Below, piece after piece: positions 31,561 through 44,190 of a DNA stretch of 64,000 nt. The first letter of the stretch is position 1. Every line of letters starts with the position of its first letter. The notes beneath the pieces are model-generated. The model saw nothing but the letters and a program-made list of their open reading frames with translations. It did no database searches and was not told the origin of the DNA. The DNA is from Podospora bellae-mahoneyi. Lineage: Eukaryota > Ascomycota > Sordariomycetes > Sordariales > Podosporaceae. The translations under genes and the position numbers were made by a program. The DNA is taken from the NCBI RefSeq assembly GCF_035222275.1, contig NC_085886.1, positions 868,001-932,000 of the forward strand, read 5' to 3'.

Positions 31561-34500
31561 CTGACATATCCAGATTTCTTGGTGGTTGGTGGTGTCTGAT
31601 AGCTGTTGTTACCACTACGCCGCTGGATCCGCAAAAACCCACTATAGGTAGCCCCTTGGTGACCCTCTCACGAAACTGCCCTTGCCGCCGACCACCCTTG
31701 GTCCATTTGCTCATTGTATACACACCATTCCTACCAGAGAGAGGATCCGGTAGATGGGTGAGCATGTGGGTATCACCGCGGTAATAAGGTAGATAACAAG
31801 GCACCGCTCCATGTTGCTATGCGGGGCTGTTAGAGTCTGCTGCTGGTGTTTCCTCGACAGGACAGAGGCATCGCCGGTTCCTAGGCCCAAGCGTGTCAGA
31901 AAGCATGGCAACGTGGTTTGCACAGACGTTCCTTCTTGCCGGCCTTGATACCATGATCGTGTTGCCCCTCGCACAATGCAACCCACATGCTGGGAAACGC
32001 TGTTTCGGGTGGTGTTCTCAGGAGGCCCGAAAGGGAATAGGGGCTGCCAAATACGGGAGCATCTTTTTCCCACCGTCCACGATCAGATGCGAGAATGTGC
32101 TCATTGCTCTCAGTGGGCTGAGCGTGTTGGTGGGGGTTCAAGGTGCATTGTTTGATCTCTCTTCTCCAGGTCCGAACATGCCGCGATCCATCTTCACCCC
32201 TCATTTTGCTCTCCGTCAAAACAAACCACAACCCCTCCACAGGAGCCCACTTGGTGTCCGTCCACAGTGGACCAAGATCTCTCTTTTGGCTTAAGCTGTG
32301 GATCACAGAGCGGCAGCTTGCGGGCCTCCGTAGTGCCGTTGATCGCCAAGCATGGCACCGTCAATGCCCAGTGGTTGACCTGTCGTCCTTCACTTGAAGC
32401 CGACGATGGAGTCTTGTGAGAGTTTTGCGGTCAATTGGTCCCCGAGAAGCCATCCGGGAGAGCACCCAGCAAATAAAAGATCGGTTACCCATCGGCTCAT
32501 GTACGTCGACGACCTCATCATGTGAGCAGAGCCGAACCGCAAACCCTGCGCCAAGATCAGAGAGCGCTTCTCTTGGCACAGACGAAGGTGTTTGTTCCTC
32601 AGGATGATAACCGTCGGAGGTCTTGATGGTGTCTCACGCTCCTCCTCCGTCCGCGCCGCCACATTGAGACGGCAACATGGAGCCTTTTCCTCTTCTTGCC
32701 CAGCTTGATTGTGAGGTCCAGAGTCACGCTAGGCCCAAAGCAGTTTCCCACTTGAAAAAAATGCTTCCCTCCCATGTCTTCTTGGCCAGCCATCTGTCAA
32801 TGGGACTGTTGAGGATTGACGACTTGCTGACCAGTGGGAAGCCAGGCCGGCCTCACGCTTGGACCTCACCGTGGAGATGATTTTCTGCCCAATGGCGGCG
32901 GCGTGCAACCCGCATCGAGCCGGAAAATACACCCAATGATAATCCTGACCTGCCTCTCTTCATCGCCGTTGGACAAAAGAGGTCCCGAGAGGTCGAGTGG
33001 TGGCCGCAGGTGGCCGACGTTGTCCCAGACCCCGTGCCTTTTGTCTGTGAGGAACGGGCGAGCTGTTGAAGAGGGCACTGTAACCCAGATCGCTTGGAAG
33101 ATAACGATGATTGCAACTCCACAGTCTCCGACCGCAACCACAACCAGGAAAAGAAAGCTTTTGTGTCTTTTGAGGTCCTTTGTCGAGCTTGGCGCGGCTC
33201 GTCGCCGTTCGGGTTTCTGAGAGTGTACAGATGCTCGATATCCCATCTGGCGTGACATTGGCAATTCGAGGCCAATTCAAGGGCTGTATCTGGAGCCGAG
33301 CTTACTTTTCGTTTGGCCCCCTCTATTTGCTTTTGGCAATGTAGCCGATCCCGAGATTCTTTGATGATCGGATGAGAGAACTTGAGGCGTCGAAGGCGTT
33401 ATGCTGCTATTGTCTAGCTGACCCTATGTTGCATTTTCTTGGAGTGTGGTGGTGCTTCACACACACACCAGACCGGAGGATACTGCCCGGTGTTCCTTTC
33501 ATGGGCCACGAGCTCTATCGTGAATGTCTCGTGCTCTGACGGAAAAAAGAAAAGAGCGCACATCTTCTCTCAAAACTTGTGGACAATTTCATGAGCCCCA
33601 TCGATATGGAGCGTCGATGAAGCGTGAGCTCCCCAGCAGAAACATCGGAAGGTCGACGTCTTTGCTTCCGGAAGCACCCCCTGACACCTGTAGTGCTGTG
33701 TCACGGCGCGCTGGCTGGGGGTCCTGGCGACGAGCGGGGAGAGTCGTGTCCATCTCAATCCCAGATGAGGCAGCGAGCCGCTCTCAAGCCATGATCGAGC
33801 CGATCCCAGATGATGGCTGCGCTAGGAAGAATTGACAAATGACAATCGCATTGTCGTCCTTGGGCAGACCAGCAGACCAGCAGCACGATGTCTCTGAGCT
33901 GTGTCTCGCGGTGGTGCGGTTTGCGGGCCGACACCCACTAGAATGATTGAGTATCGAGCATGGAACGTCTCTTTCTGGCGGTCGATCGCATTTGGCAAGC
34001 TGCTGTGGTGCTGCCAGAAGGGCCCTGTGAGACTGTCTGTTCGACTCTGTGAGACCTCTCCTGTGGTACCTTGATGGATGCTGGCGAGAGAGCAGCAGGT
34101 GCACTAAGCCGGTTCCATTCTGACAGGGCCTGACAGGCGCAGCGGGCACAGCGGGCCAGTTAAGCGACCGCACCTTGTGGAGGTGGGATCCTTGCCCCGT
34201 CCCCTTTGAAGCTCTGAAGCTCTCTCGAGATGATGTCTCGTTGCAGACACGGGAAGGCAGCTGATGATTCGCACTTGGCTCGGTACTATTTGTTGACCAA
34301 TTGCCCATGGTCTGTCGAAACGAGATAACAGCGAATAACGAATAACGAGATGGATCGAGAGAGGTGCAGGAACCTGGAAACGCCTCCGTCTGCAGCTGGC
34401 CGAGGTTGGAGTGTTACCTGGCTGACTGTCAACCTGGAAGCCCAAGCAGCAGGTGAGGTTGTGCAATGCCTGAAATGCATTCCGGCATTTCAATGGGGTC

Positions 34501-35842
34501 TGTGCATCAGATACCCTGGATTGAATATTGGATAGGGAAATATTGAATGGGCGAGGAACGAAGGCAGCATTGCAATTGCCATCCTCGCCAGCCATGCGGG
34601 CACCTGCCACGGTCATTGACAAGTTTCGTTCTTTCCAGGCCGGACAGGCCCTGATATACCTCCACCAGGAAGGCGGAACTGACCTGCCCTGACCCAGCAG
34701 GCAGGAACAACTCAACACATGGCTTTTCCAGCAAACTGCCTTGCAACTACCAGGTAAATTCATCATCGGCGAAAAGAAACAAGCAGGACTTCAACAGCAG
34801 CCACCGCGTTTCGCCAGAGACAGCCTGAGCGTGCTAACGGCGCCAGCCAAGCCTCCCCTCTTCTTCCTCTCTCCTTGTTTTTCCTATGTCCACGGCTGTT
34901 GCTTTTTTCCCTCCATCTTTTTCCCTCATCAGTTGCCCGCGGCCTCTCTCTCTTTTTCTCGCTCACCTCGCTGCCCCCCCCTGGCCCCCTGGTCCACGGG
35001 GACAAGGGCCCATGTCCCCATGTCTTCCCATGGTGCGCGGTACGTACCGTGCATTTTCCTCAGCAACCCGGCCTGGCCTGGCAAGGTACCTCTCATCCTC
35101 TCACTGACCTTGCCTTGCTCATCAGTGAGGTCCTTTTCGCTCTCTGGTCCCATCTGACGACGCTAACAGTGGGCATGATCCCTCCTTATCCTCCCACTGT
35201 GCTCACTCGGGCTTGGTCTCAGCAGCTCCATGGCCCATCAACGACTTGGAATTCGTCGGCATCTCCCTCGCGAGCCGCTCACTATCCGCTAGCTAAAGTT
35301 GCTACATTAGCTAGTAGAGCAATGATTAACACCAGATGTCTCTTTGCTGAATGACACTCACGACGGGCCACCCCGGCTGCTCCAGCGAGCGCCGTTCTCC
35401 CCCGTCGACCCCCCTCCCGTGCTCCCCCAATCCGGACCAAGCTCGCCCTGGACCCCTGCCGGGAGATACAAGAGACGGTTCCTTCGCGTACATAGTACAA
35501 GTACCTACATATGCCGCCCAAGCGTGGTCCCCTCGGCCGCTTGCCTTGTCTTTTGCGCGTCCTGAACTTATCTTGTCCCAGTCCCACAGGTTGAACTGCA
35601 TTTGCGGCGCCAGCTCTGCAGCCGACTGTCGATTTGCGACTGGTAGATCTCTCTTGTTTGCTGCTGCACGCCAGTCACCCTTCTTCCGCTTGTTCTACCC
35701 GTATGTCCTCGACACCGGCTCGGCCTGACCTCTGCACGCTTTGGGGACCTCTGTCGGACCGGTAGGGCACACCACCCGTTCATATCCCGCCAGCAGTTCT
35801 GTCCGACGACTGCTCTGTACGCCGAGGTCTGCGGATAGAGAG

Positions 35843-35861
35843 TGAGAGAGAGAGAGAGAGA
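35843..35861. repeat. GA microsatellite
   Basis: A GA run about 530 bases upstream of the helix-turn-helix gene start, probably in its promoter or leader. Confidence 0.9.
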
Positions 35862-36385
35862 AGAGGGAAAAACATCGTCAACGGCGGCTAGGGGTTAACT
35901 AACTCACCATACAAGCTTCTTTCCGCCCCCTTTTCGCCCTGCACTCCACCCCGTGCTGTCCCCGTCCAAGTCCCGGGTCTACATCCACGACCCGCGCTCT
36001 GCTTGACCAAGAGACCTGCCGAACGACCACCCTCCCAACGCCTCTGCAGGAGCTACCCAACTAAGACTTCGTGAAAGTGCAACACCACTGCACTTCCGGC
36101 CTCCATACCAAGCCTCTTGCGACCTTCCCCAGGCCAGGCCGCTGCACGCCCCCTCAGGAACCAATTGCTGTCCTCGGCCCCCCGTATCATGCATGTACTT
36201 CTCCTGAGAGTGTCTGTCTTGCGCATCCTTTCCTGGGCGGACTGATCCCCACACCAGCTAGTCACCACCCCGTTGCCATCAACTGAGTGATTCGCTCCCA
36301 CTGAGCCAGTGCTTTCTGCTTGCCTTGACTTGACCTGCGCCCCCGTCTGGTTTCGTCTCTGTTGGACGAAGCCTGTTCTGTCAGA

Positions 36386-38154
36386 ATGCACAACCAGATC
36401 ATCGCCTCGACGGGCATGGACCAGGAAAGTCACTTAGCACACGATAACAACACATATGGCAACGACAGTTGGGTCGACATGAATTCGTATCACCACCATC
36501 ATCAAACCACCATGCCCGACTATGGAGGGAACTATGGCTACTCGTCCATCCCGCCCATCACTCACGGGCTACCGTCGGAAAATTTGAACAGGATGCCACC
36601 ACCACCGCCTCCTCATTCCATGCACCAACAGCATGCCTCTCACACACAGCTACCTATGCTCATGATGCCTCATCATCAACCGACGCCTACCTGGCCGAGT
36701 ATGTTGACAAACCCAAACAACTACAGCCCTCACTCGGCCCCTCCGATCGCCATACCTCCCATCACTACACCGCTCAAGACGACGAAGCTTCCAGCGATTC
36801 AGACCACCACCTCCCAACCGAGAAAGACCTTGACGGACGATGACCGCCGCGCCATGTGCCAGTATGCCAAGGACCACCCCAACGCGAAGCAGACTGACAT
36901 CGGCCAGCGCTTTGGCGTGGAGAGGAGGTAGGAATTGATGGACCCCCTCATTGTGATGCGATGTTCCCGTGCATGTTTTCCTCTAACACTGCTCACAGTA
37001 CCGTCTCCAAGGTCCTGAGACACAAGGACAAATACCTGAACTCGGAGGATCGGAGCAGTTCACCTATCAAGCGTGGCAAAGGAAAGGGAGCAGACATTGA
37101 AAAGGCGCTGACGGCCTTCCTTCGTAATGCTCGAAAGGAAGGCAAAACTCTGACTACCGAAGAGGTCAAGGAGAAGGCCCAGTCGTTTTCTATGGTCGGC
37201 GGTGGTGACTCCTTTACGGAGCACAACAGCTCGGCTTGGCTGGAAAAGTTCATGCTCAAGCATGGCATGGGCCCCGGGAGACTGATGCGCCGGGCGTCAG
37301 AAACCAACATTTTGGACAGTAGACGCAACTCGCCAGCGTTGAGTGCTTCCCAGCCATCAAGCGCCATTTCCCCAGCGTCTCCAGCCGGTCACCTGTCACC
37401 ATCACCCTTGTCCGCAAACAAGAGCGACGAAGAAAAGGAAAGCATGAACAGTTTCATGGACTTTACGACCGACAATGCCTACAAGCACACAAATACGCAG
37501 AGCAATGCATCGCTAAACAGTGCTTACACCGACCATGCCAACTCTTCCTTTTCTGGGAGCGCTCTCAGTCCTGCAGCTTCGTTTGGTTTCTCGCCGGATC
37601 CCAATACTGGCGGATTTCCGCCTCCCGGAGCACCAGGTGGAGGTTTCCAACGCCCGCGAAGCCAGACATTTCCGACGCTGGACCTGGAATACATGAACCA
37701 GTCTCAGAACACGGAGCCCCTGACGCCAAAGTATCATGTCTCATCTACCGCACCATCTTCGGCACTGGAGCCGCCATCCGCCAACCCGTCGGGTGGGCAT
37801 TTCAGTATCGATCAGGCGATTTCACCTCAGCTTCGTCACAGTACCAGCAACCAGAGTCTTGGTGGGAGATCTTCAACGACTCCAGTTACGGCGAATCCCT
37901 CGTCTCCCAGCTCACCCACTCAAGAGGATGCAAGAAGAGCGGCGGATACTCTTCTGTCTTTTATCACCAACTCTGGTGGATTTGCTGACCATTCCGAGTA
38001 CATGACTCTGCTCAAGCTTACCGAAAAGCTACGTATCCACCAAATGCAGCTAGCAAAGGCCCATGGCATGGGAGGACTCTCGCGCATACCCGAAGGCGAC
38101 AGTGAGATGACGAACACGACCTCTATCAAGCTGGAACCGACAACTACCGCCTGA
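36386..38154 (+). CDS. CENP-B-type helix-turn-helix DNA-binding protein
   Basis: Two exons, 36386-36927 and 36999-38154 (donor GTAGGA, acceptor CACAG), give 565 residues. The start is the first in-frame ATG (MHNQIIASTGMDQES); the frame upstream has only a TTG. The first 140 residues are His/Pro/Asn-rich. The first helix-turn-helix, about 146-193, reads DDDRRAMCQYAKDHPNAKQT and IGQRFGVERRSTVSKVLRHK, with the intron inside it. A second, CENP-B/Tc5-type DNA-binding module follows at about 212-271 (IEKALTAFLRNARKEGKTLT, AWLEKFMLKHGM). The rest is Ser/Pro-rich, with a short helical segment near residues 490-545. Unlike CENP-B, Abp1 or pogo transposases there is no DDE nuclease region, so I read it as a domesticated or regulatory DNA-binding protein, likely nuclear. 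A long leader and large upstream space suit a regulator. Confidence 0.85.
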
Positions 38155-39510
38155 TACATACCCATTCGCTCTTCTTCATTTCTTTCAGCATTCCATGGTG
38201 TTTTGTTGGTGCTATTTAAGGTGTCTGGCGGAGGAGGAAGTGGAGTCGGCAGGCAACATTGCTTTTGAAGTCACCAGGGGATAGGAGTTGGGTCTCACAG
38301 GAGGATGCTTTCCTCCTGACGTAATTTTTGGAAAGGGCGGTGAAAAACACAAACGAACAACACTTCGGAAAACCACACACTCACATACCACATACCCACC
38401 TTTTTCTTCGACACATCGACACTTATATACCCCTTTTGGCGTTGCTGAATACCACTATACTGTCACCCTCACCGGAAGACTATACGCTCACGCGAAAAGC
38501 GAGGGTCACCAAAACCGACTCTCGCATCTTTTCTTGTTGTCATTTCCATCTGGTCTTTTCTCGTTCGGTTTTGTTCTAGTTGATTGGCTTCCGATTACCC
38601 CTATTTCATTTGACTCTGTACAATTACTATCAGCATGGTTTCTCTTCGGATTTGTTTTTGAATTTTTTTCTCTCTCTCTCACACACACACACATGGGCAG
38701 AGGGGGAGGGGGAGCGATCGACCGACCGAACAAGCATCGAACGAACAAATGGACGAACAGTCGCATATTTTCAAGCACCGAAAGTTTTCGAAAAGAATAC
38801 AAAAAGTTGATGGACATGGTCCGCAAGGGCCTATTGGGGGTTGGCGATGGAATGAGTGGATGGAAATGAAAGTGTGTTTATTGTTTTTTTTTTTGCTTCA
38901 TAATCGGGGAGGAAAGGGCGGGCTGGAGGAGGATATTGGACGGTTGAGATGGGCTCAAGATTGGGGTGATTCTTGACATACTGGATGGATTTCATTTTTT
39001 TTTATTTTTTTATTTTCTTTTTACCTTGGGTGATTTTATTAGGGAATGGAATGCACAATATTGGGAGGAGAGAAACAGACAGAATCACACAATCACGAAG
39101 CATGTTGAGAGGGGAAGTAGAAAAGGGGAAAAGAGACAGCATAGGACCACGCCCATTCAGAGGAAATATCGAGAATCAACCCTTTTCTTTTTGGTTTATT
39201 TTTTCCACACCCCACTGTCACACTGTCCTCTGGAATATGGAGACAGTTTGACTGTTATACGCTCTTTATGGATGTTGATTCTGGATTTTCTTTGCGGTGG
39301 TTGTGTGTGTTGTGTTGTGTCTGACAGCTGAAGCTGTGTGTTTCTCTTTTTTGCCCAGTGGAACGGCTAGTTCTAAACCCCTCCTCACCTCCTATGTCAA
39401 ACCTGAATATATTATACCATTTTTCTTTGCAGCTCGAAATTTTAGTAATCATTGATAATGAATGATTCGTGAATACATTCAACTACTTTACTACCAAAAC
39501 ATTCACTAGC
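38155..39510. other. Convergent 3' region between HTH gene and PXA gene
   Basis: Both flanking genes end here. The sequence is T-rich with several T-runs (38640-38690, 38880-38900, 38995-39020), a CA run near 38682 and a GTGTG stretch near 39302. No gene is seen. Confidence 0.6.
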
Positions 39511-42500
39511 CTAAGTACAATCAACCCCCCTTTCCGCCCACAGCTCCAGCACCCCCCTCTCCCCAATCTCGGGCATCAACCTCACCAGTACCAGCTCGAC
39601 AAGGCCGTAAACCAAATGCTTGTTGCAGTAGGCGTCAGAAAAGACGTCCAGGATCCCTCTCTCGATTTCAGAGAAAATCTCCTCTTCTTCTGGTGTTATC
39701 GTCGCTTCTTCTTCATCAGCAAACACCGTCGTTGGTGTTGCAGCCTTACTTTTTGTTGTCCTCCGGCGCCCCCGACGGCTAGCATCATCCTTGTTAGCCT
39801 TTTTGCGGTGGTGTCGTTGGTGTTCGCCGTGGCCGTGGCCGCGGTCCGTTCCTTCCCTAGCCTGCGTACTACTACTACTACTAACAAGATCATCATCAAA
39901 CCTCGCTGCTTTCTTTTTCCCGCTGCCGTCCTCCCCTGACGAAGAAGGTGAGCTCCCCTCAGAGGACACATCTCCCTTTTCCTTTTGCAGTGTAGTTTTC
40001 TTAGCAGCAGCAGCAGCACCACCGCTGAACGGTGAAAGCCCAAAGTAGATTTTGGCAACATTCCCCCCCAACAGCCCCCATAACCCCCTAGCGCACCTCC
40101 TCTTCAACACTCTCAACCCCTCCTCTCCTTCTGGAGCAACCAACGTCCCCTTCCCTGGCGCATTACCAGGAAAGAGCGCCCCGCGCACGTTGCGCAAAAG
40201 TGGGGGGAGTGCCAATGGTCCAGTGTCTTGGTTGAGTATGTACTGGTGTATACCGTGCGATAGCAACCTGTAAATCAGACTGTCAGAAAAATATACCACA
40301 ACAGGAAATAAATCAGAAATTGGGGGTCAAATGATATGATCCCATAATGTGAGACAGCCCGCCCGTGTGGTGTTTCATTTCCATTTTCTTTTGCGTGGGG
40401 GAACAATAAGAAGCAGATAGAAGGATGTAGGTAAAAGGTGTGGTAGGATGGGTGGTGGTCATGGTGTGTAGCAGGGACTGGACACTGGTCCCCCCCCCCT
40501 CCCCAAACTTGATCAGCCAGTGCTGTGGAAGGTGACATTCAAGCACCAACTCGGAGAGAAAAAGGTCAGGCCGGAACACACACACAACTCTGTGTGGTGT
40601 GTGTCTGTGTGTCAAAAGTTCAGATGATCACAAAACGACTCCAACGTAACCCGGTAAAACGTCCAGAGGGAAGCCAAAGGGATTTTCGACTTGGAAACCG
40701 CGGCAGTCTCGATACTCAGCAATGAACCCAGCCAGCCAGCCCACAACCACCACACCACCACCACCACCACCACCACCATCTCAACCCCGGTTGATGCGGC
40801 CCAGCAGGCTGCTGCAGTTGGGAGATCAAAGGCGGCCAAAGCTTCTTGCTGAATGTGCGGGGAGAAACGACCGGGGTGAGGCACAAGGTGGGGAGACACA
40901 CTTCGCTGACGGGGGTCCTAAGCATGGGTGCCAATGGACCATCGGACTTGGGTCGGAGGAGAGGAGAGGGGGGACCATTGATGATTGCGCTTGGAGCACC
41001 CCATGGCTAAGCTGTCTTTTGCTCTTCCAGGGTTCCTTTGCACACGCGCCCCCTTCATGTTTCCCCTAGCTCGGGTTGTAAGACAACCTAAGAGGGGATA
41101 TATGATCTGTCATTCGGTTTGACAGCCGAGACACCATCCGAGAAGGGTCAAGCCTCATCGCGACGATCTCTGCCTGTCGTCAAGCAACAACGTGACGGAG
41201 ACGGCACGCTGTGGGGCAGTGCGAAGCGCAAGGAAGCCAGCGGTGAGTGAAGCAAGTCGGCGTGCTCGGCGTCCTCGGCGTGGAAGTGAGGTGCGATAGA
41301 GAAGTGTCCAGTCGACATGATTGATGGTTTGGAAGAGGGTGGCCCGATCCCTGTCCCGTTGCTCCAGCCCGGGCGCGTAGAGGAGACTCGTTGATGGATG
41401 GTCAAAAGCCTGACAAAAGCCCTTCTCGAGCAATCGGACGCAGCCAAGGCAGTGCGGCGCCGCGATTGGTCCAATGGGTTGGGGGCACCAGATGCAGGCC
41501 CCAAGAGGAACAAGAACGACAGAACTGCGCCGTATGCGGGTCGCCGATTCGGCCGCAGGACATGTGGGAAGCGTGCGTTCCACTGCAGCACCAGCTTTTA
41601 CCCCGAAGCCTTGCTCCAGCTGGGCATTGGCCGGAGCACAGCTGCACAATGCGTCCAGTGACATCCGACGACATCACAGGCAACGGCCCAAGTGACACTC
41701 CTCAAGACCCCTCGAGACCTAAACATGTTGCACTTGCAACTCGCCAGGAAGCATCATGATTCGTGCCGGACTCGGCACTTCTTCAAGTCCAGTGACTTTC
41801 TGCTCATGCAGTGCGACGGCGAAGCAGCCAAAAGGGGGTGGGGATATATCAGAAATGCTAAGTAAACATGAAGCCACCTACCTGTCAAGTTTGCCATCTA
41901 CGGCCGCGATTCGTCCTGGTCCCGTCATGGTAACCCACTGCACCATCGATAATGCGCCGCAGAGCCATGGCATCCGCACATCCATCTCGATCAGATTCGA
42001 TATTGCCGACCAGCATCTGAAGGCCAACACGGGCATTTTGAGTGGTCCAGAATCCAGTCCGACCTCGTGTTGAACCACATTCTTGCGCTGGGCCGTGCTG
42101 TGAGAGCTTCGAGGCGGCAGAGAACGGGTCGTCATGAGGACCGTAAAGGACAATCTGATGAATGAGGTCGCGAGGAAGCACCAGTGCACCACCATCCAAA
42201 ACAAGCCCTGCACCGAAGAGAGGCCGCGGCGACCAGCCGAGGAGCCCTTGCCCGGCCGCCCCGAAGGATTCTCGTCCTCGATTGCTTTTCTCTTGCCCAA
42301 AGTTCGTGTCGCAATAATGATCATCTCCAATATCATCCACGGCTCCGATAGTTTGTTGGCGACCGAGTTCCCGATGATTAGCTCTGAAAATATTTGGCCA
42401 ACCAGAGCTGTCAAGCACCCATTCTCGAGGTCTTCGGTGGGGAGCAGGATGGCCAGGACGGCGTGAACTAGCAGTTGACGATACGCTACTTCATTCTCGG

Positions 42501-43320
42501 CCTGTTGGGCAACGCTTTCAGGGTCCTCTGGGCGGGGGACGGGTGTCAGCGCGGGGAGTGGACATAGCGAGTGGTAGATCTCGCGAGCATTTGTCCTGAT
42601 GGGGGCCTGCGTGATGGGATCATGGGCTATGCGGTAGGCTAGATGTCTCCAACGTTAGCACTACCCAAAATTGGACACGAGATCGCCTGTGGCTCCTTCT
42701 TCTTTCATGTTCCAGCCTCCGACAGCTCGCTCCAGACTCGGGGAACAAAAAGACCAACCAGTGATGTGCTTATCGAGCAGATCGGGAATCTCGTCGAATA
42801 AAAGGCCCTCCAGGTCCACTTTCCGCAGCCGCTGCTCGAGGGCTCTTGTGATGTGTGCGATGATTTGAACAATCTCGGCAACGAATGTCTCATCGGGCGT
42901 AATCTTGTTGTACCAGTTCTGGATGTACTCCCTCAGGATGATGGCGATGAGGGCGTAGAGCTGCAGATCCACATCGTTGCGACTGGTCAGCGGCGGTAAG
43001 AGCTCCTCGATCGGTGCTGGCGCACTCTTGGCCTTTTCGATATGCTGAGGGCAGAGGATGCGGCGGATCAGGAGAGTGGTGGCTTTGTCTGAGAGGGGGT
43101 CGGTGGTGGGAAATGCCGGGCGGGCGCTTCGTCGAGCTGCCGCTCCTCCTGACTGGGCAGGCGTCTGAGACGCATCAGCTGAAGCTGTTTTGGAGGTTGG
43201 CCCCGACTCTGACTGTAGACTCGACGTGCGCGATGGCTTGGGTCGAGGCGTTACCGGCCCCGGTGGTGGTGGGTTGGGTGTTTGGACGCGGCTGGGAGCT
43301 TGGGCAGCTGCGGTCGTCAT
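39511..43320 (-). CDS. PXA-domain (sorting-nexin-associated) protein with a 1.6-kb intron
   Basis: Three exons, 42759-43320, 41882-42638 and 39511-40267, join in phase for 691 residues. The PXA domain, found with PX domains in MDM1/SNX13-type membrane-contact proteins, starts near residue 80 (TTLLIRRILC) and runs through LQLYALIAIILREYIQNWY, the segment ending LLFDEIPDLLDKH, then TALVGQIFSELIIGNSVANK and LSEPWMILEMI. Exon 3 opens with LLSHGIHQYILNQ and continues LPPLLRNVRGALFPGNAPG, an acidic/basic low-complexity region, and DAYCNKHLVYGLVELVLVRL near the end. No PX or RGS domain is visible, so it is a stand-alone PXA protein. The start at 43320 (MTTAAAQAP) is the ATG before the proline-rich leader. 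Intron 1 (42639-42758) has a weaker donor GTTGGT. Intron 2 (40268-41881) is far longer than any other here. Its borders are inferred from frame and from sense of the joined helix LDR|LLSHGI. Confidence 0.8.
40268..41881 (-). other. Oversized intron of the PXA gene
   Basis: This 1614-nt interval lies between donor GTAGGT and acceptor TTTACAG on the minus strand. It is not AT-rich. It holds a CCA microsatellite near 40747-40778, an 8-C run near 40492 and several overlapping open frames (up to 169 codons at 41155-41664, minus) with no family resemblance. An insertion into an originally short intron is the simplest explanation. I see no clear terminal repeats. Confidence 0.55.
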
Positions 43321-44190
43321 GTCGAAGTATGGTTGCTTACAGGCATCTCGCCGACTCGGTGACTGGTGGCCAGTAGAGCTCTTGTTCAAGTTCCAAGTCG
43401 GACTGGTGATGGTGCGTGGGTGTCGTTGACTTGAAGCTGTGGAGGGCGGTGGGCAGATCAATCGCTTATCGGAGCTCAGGTCGCCTTATGTCACTGGCCC
43501 GAAACGGCAAGCGGTGAAACCCCACATCACATGCAGTGCGTCACTCCATCACTGCACAGTGCTGTAGCAGCACTGTAAATACAGGGTATCTTAGCAGAAT
43601 ACAGCACCACAAGAAATAGATATGAGAAAAACTACAGACATTCAAGAGTGCCGACGGGTGTGGTGCCAACGACATCTTTCACAGGACTCATCGTGAACCC
43701 GAGACAGAAGGCATCGACAGCATGTTGACTCTCGTTTCAACGGCATCCCTGGTCTCAAGAGCTGTCAGGTGGATCCTGTGGGGATGCAGGGATATCAAAG
43801 CGAAAGCCCCTTTGTGACCCCTATTCCCACTCGTTGCCCGGTGCTGGAATGTAAACATTCATATGTCGTTGACAACCGTTTGACAAGAGTTGAGGCTCAA
43901 GATACCCCTGCTGCATCCTGCAGCCTTCCTACCGCTCTACCCCATGTACATACATTTACTGGATGCGACCGCCTTCCGGTTATGGTGTATGAATACGCTG
44001 CAGCCTTGCCATGCATCCATAACGTTCCGCTTGTGCGCAGCAAATGCGCTCACGACCAACAGCCGAGAACTGGAGCAGTCATTTTTTTGGTTACAGCTTT
44101 ATATATATACAGCTTTGTCAGACTCGGTCCAACAAGAGTTACTATACAACACATAGAGTTTAAATCATTGTCGCGACTGTTGGAAACATC
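43321..44190. other. PXA gene promoter side and MSS51 3' region
   Basis: No gene is supported. Both neighbours are on the minus strand, so this holds the MSS51 3' end and the promoter of the PXA gene. Confidence 0.55.

Larger units (their letters stand above)
27713..36385. other. Long 8.7-kb stretch without a supportable gene
   Basis: This is the largest gap in the window. Open frames are short, overlap on both strands and read as low-complexity or random protein; none shows a family motif. The DNA is not AT-rich, so it is not an obvious RIP relic. It contains simple repeats (AG at 27915, CCGT near 30130, CT near 30220, GT at 31543, CA near 33460, GA at 35843) and pyrimidine-rich blocks at 30200-30350 and 34850-35150. 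The last 1.0-1.5 kb is probably the promoter and long leader of the helix-turn-helix gene at 36386. A non-coding RNA cannot be excluded from sequence alone. Confidence 0.5.

Noticed and set aside
34104-34766. 220-codon minus-strand frame in the gene-free stretch
   Set aside because: GC-rich chance frame with no domain or conserved pattern, overlapped by other equally long frames on both strands.
41155-41664. 169-codon minus-strand frame inside the PXA intron
   Set aside because: It has no recognisable family and competes with two other long frames in the same interval; joining it would break the PXA reading frame.
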